DNA from: Planctomyces sp. SH-PL62
GTDB lineage: Bacteria > Planctomycetota > Planctomycetia > Isosphaerales > Isosphaeraceae
Direction of reading: 5' to 3'
Assembly: GCF_001610895.1 (NCBI RefSeq)
Contig: NZ_CP011273.1
Span: 434,001-498,000 of the forward strand
DNA: 64,000 nucleotides
The notes beneath the pieces were generated by a model that was not told where the DNA came from, did no database searches, and was given only the letters and a program-made list of their open reading frames with translations. The position numbers were made by a program, and so were the translations under genes. Below are positions 58,877 to 64,000 of this stretch, in pieces; the stretch's first letter is position 1, and each line of letters starts with the position of its first letter.

Positions 58877-59539
58877 ATGACGTTCCGCAAACCGACGCTC
58901 CTGGCCGCCGCGGCCTTCGCGACTTTCCTTCTCCCCGCGCTCGCCCTCGGCGCGGACGACGCCAGGCCGCTTTTCGACGGCAAGACCCCCAAGGGCTGGA
59001 TCCTGACCGACGGCCAGCCGCTCCCCGCGAAATTCGTCCAGGAGGACGGGATCAACCCCCACGGCACCGGGAGCTACATCGTCTCTTATGAGGAGAAGCT
59101 CGGCGACTTCATCGTCGACTTCGACTACAAGCTCAGCAAGGGCTGCAACTCCGGGGTCTTCGTCCGCGTCAATGACCTCAAGGATCCGGTCTACACCGGC
59201 ATCGAGATCGCCCTCGACGACACCACCGGCCAGGGCTACCACGATTCGGGCGCCTTCTACGACCTGGTCAAGCCCACGTCGAACGCCCAGAAGCCGGCCG
59301 GCGAGTGGAACCACATGACGATCACCGCCAAGGGCCCCAGGATCGCCGTCTCGATCAACGGGACCGAGGTCTCCAAGATCGACCTCGACGAGTTCGACAA
59401 GCCCGGCCTGCGTCCCGACGGCTCGAAGCACAAGTTCGAGAAGGTCGCCATCGGCAAGCTCGACCGCAGCGGCTACCTCGGCTTCCAGGACCACGGCCAG
59501 GACTGCTGGTACAAGAACATCACCTTCAAGAAGCCCTAA
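58877..59539 (+). CDS. DUF1080 secreted protein (3-keto-disaccharide hydrolase family)
   Basis: 220 residues with a signal peptide (LLAAAAFATFLLPALALG). The DUF1080 pattern is clear: RPLFDGKTPKGWILTDG, GSYIVSYEEKLGDFIVDFDYKLSKGCNSGVFVR, GEWNHMTITAKGPRIAVSINGTEV and GYLGFQDHGQDCWYKNITFK. The concanavalin-like fold binds or cleaves sugars, and some members hydrolyse 3-keto-glycosides. The family is expanded in planctomycetes. It is followed by a hairpin terminator candidate. Confidence 0.9.
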   Translation: MTFRKPTLLAAAAFATFLLPALALGADDARPLFDGKTPKGWILTDGQPLPAKFVQEDGINPHGTGSYIVSYEEKLGDFIVDFDYKLSKGCNSGVFVRVNDLKDPVYTGIEIALDDTTGQGYHDSGAFYDLVKPTSNAQKPAGEWNHMTITAKGPRIAVSINGTEVSKIDLDEFDKPGLRPDGSKHKFEKVAIGKLDRSGYLGFQDHGQDCWYKNITFKKP

Positions 59540-59558
59540 GCGAGCCGGCGACGTTCGG

Positions 59559-59613
59559 CGATCGGGGCCGTCGCCTCGCGCGGCGGCCCGATCGCGCGGA
59601 TTCGAGGTTTTTT
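59559..59613 (+). terminator. Terminator candidate after the DUF1080 gene
   Basis: An imperfect GC-rich inverted repeat (CGATCGGGGCCG and CGGCGGCCCGATCG, about 59559-59594) lies 20 bp after the stop, with a T6 run at 59608-59613. The gap between stem and T run is longer than usual. Confidence 0.35.
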
Positions 59614-59737
59614 CTCGATCGATCGCGCCGGTTCGGTCGATGATGCGGACGACGGAGGCTCTCGGCGTCGATCACGGAGCCCCGCGACGGTTGGCGGGCG
59701 GAGGCGGCTCCTGTCGGGCGGTACGCGAGAACCACGG

Positions 59738-61440
59738 ATGGCCCGCACGACCCGCATCGCCCGCCCCAGCTCGAACGCCGCACGCTTCCGAGCGTGGACG
59801 GCGATCGGATTCGGCCTCGTCCTCGGCCTCTCGGGGACGCAAGCGGCCGTCGGGCAGGCACCGCCGGCGCAGCCTCCCGACCTCGCCGCCACGGTCGAGC
59901 GACTCGCGACGCAACTCCAGGCGCTGGAGCGGCGGAACGCGGCGCTGGCCGATCAGAACGAGTCGCTGGCCGATCGTCTGGCCGACGTCACCGGCAAGTA
60001 CGACGACCTGAGCCGGCGGCTGCAACGGATCGAACCGGCGTCGCCCGGCTCGTCGATCCCCCCCTCCCCCCGTCCTCGCCCCCGTCCTCGCCGCTGGACT
60101 CCGCGTTCGAGGGCGAGCCGGTGACGGCCGGCGCGGGGCTCGCCGATCCGTCGCGGATCGACCCGGAACCCAGGGAGATCGGCGACGAGCCGCCGGACGA
60201 CTGGCGGCTGGAGGGGACGACGGCCGCGGGTCCTTCGCGGTTCCTGGTCGGCGATTACGACGACGAGCTGGCCTCGTACGTCCTGGTCCGGCCCAAGGAC
60301 CCCCAGCGCGTCCCGTTCGAGCTGCGGTTCGATCTCGTCACCCAGATGCGGTACACCAACTTCGCCCGCTCCACGGACTCCTGGGTCGACGCCCTGGGTG
60401 TCCGCCAGCCGGTCCGTAATTTTCAGACGGTCGAGGTCAACCGAAACTGGGTGGTGTTCACGGGATATGGGATCGATCCCCGGCTCCAATTCAACGCCAC
60501 GATCTTCTCCTCGACCGCGTTCAGCGATACGGTCTTCATGGGGTGGATCAACTACCGGTTCAACCGGGCTTTCGACCTGAGGGCCGGGAACTGGAACGTG
60601 CCGGGCACGCGCGAGTGGATCAGCTCGTTCCGCCATACGCTCGGCGCCGATCGGTCGATGGCGACGACGTTCTTCCGCCCCAACATCAGCCCGGGGGTCT
60701 GGTTGCAAGGCGAGCCGATCACCGGCCTGCACTACGTCGCCATGGGGGTCGGCTCGTTGAACCGATTCCTCCAGAACGCGGGGACCTCGGGGCCTTCGGG
60801 GGGATTCGGCGGGACCATCCGATGGGAGCCGCGAGGGCCGTTCGGCCTGGGCACGTCGGACATCGAGAACCACCAGAAGCTGACCCCTCGGCTCGGCTTC
60901 AACACGGCGTTCTCGCGAGAGCACAATCGCGACCTGGGCCTCGGCAACCTGGACAATCCCGAGAACACCATCATCCGGCTTTCCGACGGCACGCCCCTGT
61001 CTCGGCTGGCCGCGAACACGCCCGGCGTCGAGATCTCCGACGTCAACTTCAAGCTCTGGACGATCGACGCGGCCCTCAAGTATCGCGGCTTCGGGATCTC
61101 GGGCGAGTACTTCCTGCGAAGGCTCGACGGCTTCCGCTACACGGGAGGACGGCTCCCCTACCGCTCGCTGGCCGACCACGGCGGGATGCTCGAGGCGGGC
61201 TACTTCCTGATCCCCAGCAAGCTCGAGGCCTTCGCCCGCACGTCCTACGTGAGCGGGCAGTTCGGCGGGGGCCAGGAATACGGAGGGGGGGCGAACTGGT
61301 ATCCCCGAGGCGCCCGCACCTGGCGCATGACGTTCGAGGTCCTTCGCATCATCGATTCCCCCGCGCAGAACATCCTGACCGGCTATCGCGCCGGCGAGAG
61401 CGGCACGCTGTTCCAGGCCCAGTGGCTCACGGATTTCTGA
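59738..61440 (+). CDS. OprO/OprP-type outer-membrane porin, interrupted by an apparent 1-nt deletion
   Basis: The ATG at 59738 gives a signal peptide (WTAIGFGLVLGLSGTQAAVG) and an N-terminal coiled coil (VERLATQLQALERRNAALADQNESLADRLAD). The frame is lost in the C runs at 60058-60071; adding one C joins SSIPPLPPSSPPSSPLDSAFEGE to a long beta-barrel domain (ELRFDLVTQMRYTNFARS ... FRAGNWNVPGT-like DLRAGNWNVPGTREWISSF ... GISGEYFLRRLDGFRYTGG ... GGGANWYPRGARTWRMTFEV), the pattern of phosphate-selective porin O/P. The C-terminus ends in Phe (LTDF), as outer-membrane proteins often do. Corrected length is 567. The substrate is unknown. Confidence 0.75.
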
Positions 61441-61583
61441 GCCGACGCCGTCCGACGGAGGGACGCAAAAGGGGACGGGCGAAACGCCGACGGCGTTCGA
61501 GCCCATCCCCTCATTTCGACAAGATTCAGGTCGTCTCGCAGTGCGGCGGCCTGGTTAAGCGGCTGGACCGGCGGGTCTGGCGA

Positions 61584-62654
61584 TCACCAGCTGCCGCCGT
61601 CGTCGCCCCCGCCCCAATCGCCGCCGCCGCCCCAATCGCCGCCGCCGGAGTCGCCCCAGGAGCCTCCCTGGCCGCCGTCGTCGTTGCCGCCGATGATCGA
61701 GTCGCCGTAGGGGTCGGCTCCGGGGTCGGTCTGGCCGCCCATCGGGGAGTAGCCGGAGGCGTCGTTGTGGTGGCCGGAGTGTCGGCCCGAGAACTGGTCG
61801 TAGAGCCAGTTGCCGGCCATCGCGCCGCCGATGCCGCCGAGCATGCTGGAGAAGAAGCCGCCTCGGCCGGGCATCCCGCCGTAGCCGGGGCCGCCGTAGC
61901 CCGGTCCCATGCCGGGACCGGGGCCGGCGCCGGGACCCATGCCCATGCCGGGCCCGCCCTGGGGGTAGCCGCCGCGCTGGCCGCCGAGGGACCCGCTGAG
62001 GAGCCGCACGACGAACAGGACGGCGAGGATGCCCAGGACGATCATCACCAGCGAGCCCACCCCGAACTGGGGCTGCTGCTGCGCCTGGCGGCCGACCTCG
62101 ACGCGGCCGGGCGCGGGAGCGGCCGGGACCAGTCGGCGGCCGGCGGGGGCCCGGCCCGCGGCGACGGGGCCGTCCGGGAGCGCAGCGTCGATCGCGACGG
62201 CGGCGGCGGCGAGTCCGCCGTCATAGTCGCCGTCCTTGAACGGGCCGATGAAGGCGTCTCGGATCTTCAGCCGGGTCGCTTCGGGGAGGGCGCCGGCGTA
62301 CTTCTGCCGCACCAGGACGTTGGAGAGCACGCGGTCCTTCTTCGAGAGCAGGACGTAGATCCCCTGGGCGTCGACCTCGCGGTCGCGCTTGACGGCCAGG
62401 TCGTTGATGGCGCGGAGCTTGATCCGGGACGGGGCGTCGCTCGCCAGGTCGGGGATGGAGTCGACGGTCTCGATCAGGATCGGGACGCCGGTCTGCTTCT
62501 CCACCCGATTCAGGTCCTCCTGGACCTGCTTGACGACCTGCGGCGAGAACATCCCGGCGCGGTCGCGGACCTCGGCCGCGTCGGCGGCGGGCCAGGCGAA
62601 CGCGAGGGCGACCGCGAGCAGCGGGGGGACGGACCAACGAAGCGACGATGACAT
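61584..62654 (-). CDS. TPM-domain protein with membrane segment and Gly-rich tail
   Basis: 356 residues. A signal peptide (LLAVALAFAWPAADA) is followed by a TPM domain (VRDRAGMFSPQVVKQVQEDLNRVEKQTGVPILIETVDSI ... GIYVLLSKKDRVLSNVLVRQKY), a TM helix (LVMIVLGILAVLFVVRLLSG) and a long Gly/Met/Tyr-rich C-terminus ending in Gly/Asp/Trp repeats (GGGDWGGG). TPM (YgcG-type) proteins act in envelope homeostasis or photosystem repair; the bacterial role is poorly known. The low-complexity tail is a frequent form in this group. Confidence 0.85.
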   Translation of the reverse strand: MSSSLRWSVPPLLAVALAFAWPAADAAEVRDRAGMFSPQVVKQVQEDLNRVEKQTGVPILIETVDSIPDLASDAPSRIKLRAINDLAVKRDREVDAQGIYVLLSKKDRVLSNVLVRQKYAGALPEATRLKIRDAFIGPFKDGDYDGGLAAAAVAIDAALPDGPVAAGRAPAGRRLVPAAPAPGRVEVGRQAQQQPQFGVGSLVMIVLGILAVLFVVRLLSGSLGGQRGGYPQGGPGMGMGPGAGPGPGMGPGYGGPGYGGMPGRGGFFSSMLGGIGGAMAGNWLYDQFSGRHSGHHNDASGYSPMGGQTDPGADPYGDSIIGGNDDGGQGGSWGDSGGGDWGGGGDWGGGDDGGSW

Positions 62655-62843
62655 GGGCCTTCTTTCCTTCCCGGCGCGGGTCGTCCCGCGCCCAATCGAG
62701 TCGTCGAACGCGAAGCCGCCTCACGGAACCCGACGGGGCCGCGCGAGAGGTCCTTCGCTTCCTGCGACGAAATCTTTCACGATCTTTGGTACGTCGTCGA
62801 CCCCGATCGGTTCGCCGGAACCGGCGGCGATCGTTCGCGCGGC

Positions 62844-63125
62844 TCAGGCGATCGACACTTCGCCGAACCGCGAGACGGCCACGACGTCGGCCAGTCGGAG
62901 CAGGACGCGGGAGCGGTTGGGGCGGATCCCCAGGCTGACGGACTCGTAGACGTAGACCTCGCGCGTGGCCGCGCCGTCGCGGAAGTCGTGGAGGTCGGCG
63001 TCGCGCAGCTCCAGGAAGAGCGGATCGACGCCGGTGAGGGTTCCCAGGCAGACGTAGGTCGAGATCAGGTCCACGACCACCACCTGGCCGACCAGATCGC
63101 GGAGCATCGGGGATTCGTCGGTCAC
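62844..63125 (-). CDS. Small Sm-like beta-barrel protein, unknown function
   Basis: 93 residues from a GTG at 63125 with GAGGAAG upstream. The sequence (MLRDLVGQVVVVDLISTYVCLGTL-G-DPLFLELRDADLHDF ... IRPNRSRVLLRLADVVAVSRF) reads as a five-stranded Sm-like fold. A longer in-frame start at 63770 has shadow composition. It is conserved-looking but unassigned; a role in RNA or surface association is speculative. It is divergent from the gene at 63309. Confidence 0.65.
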   Translation of the reverse strand: MTDESPMLRDLVGQVVVVDLISTYVCLGTLTGVDPLFLELRDADLHDFRDGAATREVYVYESVSLGIRPNRSRVLLRLADVVAVSRFGEVSIA

Positions 63126-63308
63126 GGCCGGGCTTCCTCGGATGAAAGGTCTTGAAACTTCAAGGTTTATAATCGAATTTCGCGTCGCCGCTTCGGCTTG
63201 ACGGATTGTAGGGCCCGAGATAACGTCCGGCCACCACCTCCAATCCGAATTCTCGACGCGCCGCCCGGAGCCGTCGGCCCCCGGGCGCCGTGATAGGGCC
63301 TTGCGGTC

Positions 63309-64000
63309 ATGATCAAGTCGAATCGCACGCTCATCGTCGTCGCCTTTTCCGCCCTGGGGCTCGCGGGCTGGAAGGGGCAGGATCCCGTCGAGCCCGGCGA
63401 CGCCCCCCCGGCCGCGCAGGCCTCGGACGAGACGACGGCCCCGGCCGCCGCTCCCGCTTCGGCGCCCGCGACGCCCCCGGTGAAGTTCGTCCTGCTCACC
63501 GACGGCCGGCTCATCCAGGGCGTGGTCACGGAGGACCCGGAGGAAGACAAGGTCATCATCACCCAGCCCGTCGGGGCGATGCCGTTCCCCGGCAAGAAGG
63601 TGGAGCGGATCTTCGCGACGATGCAGGAAGTCCACGCCTACAAGCGCGACCAGGTCCCCGAAGACGACATGGACGAGCAGGAGAAGCTGGCCAAGTGGTG
63701 CCTCGCCAACGGCCTCTCGGCCGAGGCCCAGGAGCACCTGGAGCTGATCCTCAAGCTCGACCCCAAGCACATCCGCGCCACGGCGATGAAGACGTCGATC
63801 GCGATGGCCGACGCCCGCCTGGCGAGGCGGCGGGAGATGGACGCCGGCGTCCAGCAGGCCGGGGCCGAGGTCGTCGATCCCCGCCCCGCCGCGCTCGACA
63901 TGGCGGTCGTCCGCGGCGCGCGCCGGGGGATGGGCATCAGCGACCTGCCCACGATCTTCGACCTCCCTCCCAACGCGGCGTTGAAGCGGGCCCAGGAGTT
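63309..64000 (+). CDS. Exported protein with Sm-like segment and helical region (runs off the right edge)
   Basis: Open from the ATG at 63309 to the window edge (230 codons). A hydrophobic N-terminus (TLIVVAFSALGLAGW) is followed by an Ala/Pro-rich linker, a beta segment (VKFVLLTDGRLIQGVVTEDPEEDKVIITQPVG) with Sm/KOW-like character, and a TPR-like helical part (KLAKWCLANGLSAEAQEHLELILKLDPKHIRA). The pattern of a regulated-degradation or surface sensor protein is not identified. Its C-terminus lies outside the window. Confidence 0.65.
   Translation, partial: MIKSNRTLIVVAFSALGLAGWKGQDPVEPGDAPPAAQASDETTAPAAAPASAPATPPVKFVLLTDGRLIQGVVTEDPEEDKVIITQPVGAMPFPGKKVERIFATMQEVHAYKRDQVPEDDMDEQEKLAKWCLANGLSAEAQEHLELILKLDPKHIRATAMKTSIAMADARLARRREMDAGVQQAGAEVVDPRPAALDMAVVRGARRGMGISDLPTIFDLPPNAALKRAQE

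Overview
The window looks like chromosomal DNA of a planctomycete, most likely of the Isosphaeraceae (inference). The signs are very high GC, a DUF1549/DUF1553 plus DUF1501 gene pair, two DUF1559 prepilin-like proteins, a PEP-CTERM protein, a membrane-anchored Ser/Thr kinase with a long TPR array, ECF sigma factors of planctomycete type, a DUF1080 protein, and many small secreted proteins of unknown function. No tRNA, rRNA, CRISPR array, transposase or phage module was recognised.

Layout. 0-5 kb, minus strand: edge-truncated FHA protein, TylF-like methyltransferase, MCE/OmpA-like fusion, ECF sigma factor with a membrane and C-terminal extension, small secreted protein. 5-13 kb: NRAMP transporter fused to a universal stress domain, lipoprotein, TMEM14-like protein, DUF1549/1553 + DUF1501 pair, PEP-CTERM protein. 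13-20 kb: three small secreted proteins, then tex with its own promoter candidate. 20-28 kb: ABC permease/ATPase pair, quinone oxidoreductase, M48 protease, MMPL transporter. 28-32 kb: fabG-acpP-fabF on the minus strand, then a 1.3 kb non-coding region with a degenerate tandem repeat. 32-40 kb: DUF1559 protein, secreted protein, TPR protein, PPi-type phosphofructokinase, DNA polymerase IV. 39-45 kb: a lower-GC stretch with a methyltransferase, DUF7009-like protein, GH71/GH99-like protein and a beta-helix surface protein. 45-52 kb, minus strand: lipoprotein, DUF1559 protein, 1356-residue kinase, and an ECF sigma factor overlapping the kinase stop. 52-64 kb: VOC protein, tautomerase, ThDP enzyme; pepP-accB-accC on the minus strand; DUF1080 protein, porin, TPM-domain protein, small Sm-like protein and an edge-truncated protein.

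Two themes stand out. First, eight genes (tex, accB, an MMPL transporter, a porin, a beta-helix protein, a GH-like protein and two small secreted proteins) are broken by nine apparent frameshifts. All have the same sign (one base missing), and each lies at or next to a G or C run. The simplest reading is systematic homopolymer error in the assembly, so these genes are annotated at full corrected extent. Second, there is unexplained non-coding structure: two degenerate 272-bp tandem units, each with four copies of an ATTGGCTTCGTTCGGCG-like box (31.9-32.4 kb); a dispersed element at two convergent gene ends, one copy carrying an extra hairpin; and decayed gene fragments related to two intact genes in the window.

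Functionally, fabG-acpP-fabF and accB-accC supply fatty-acid synthesis, the PPi-type PFK serves glycolysis, and the kinase/sigma pair forms a putative envelope-to-transcription signalling unit. Much of the remainder is envelope or secreted protein.
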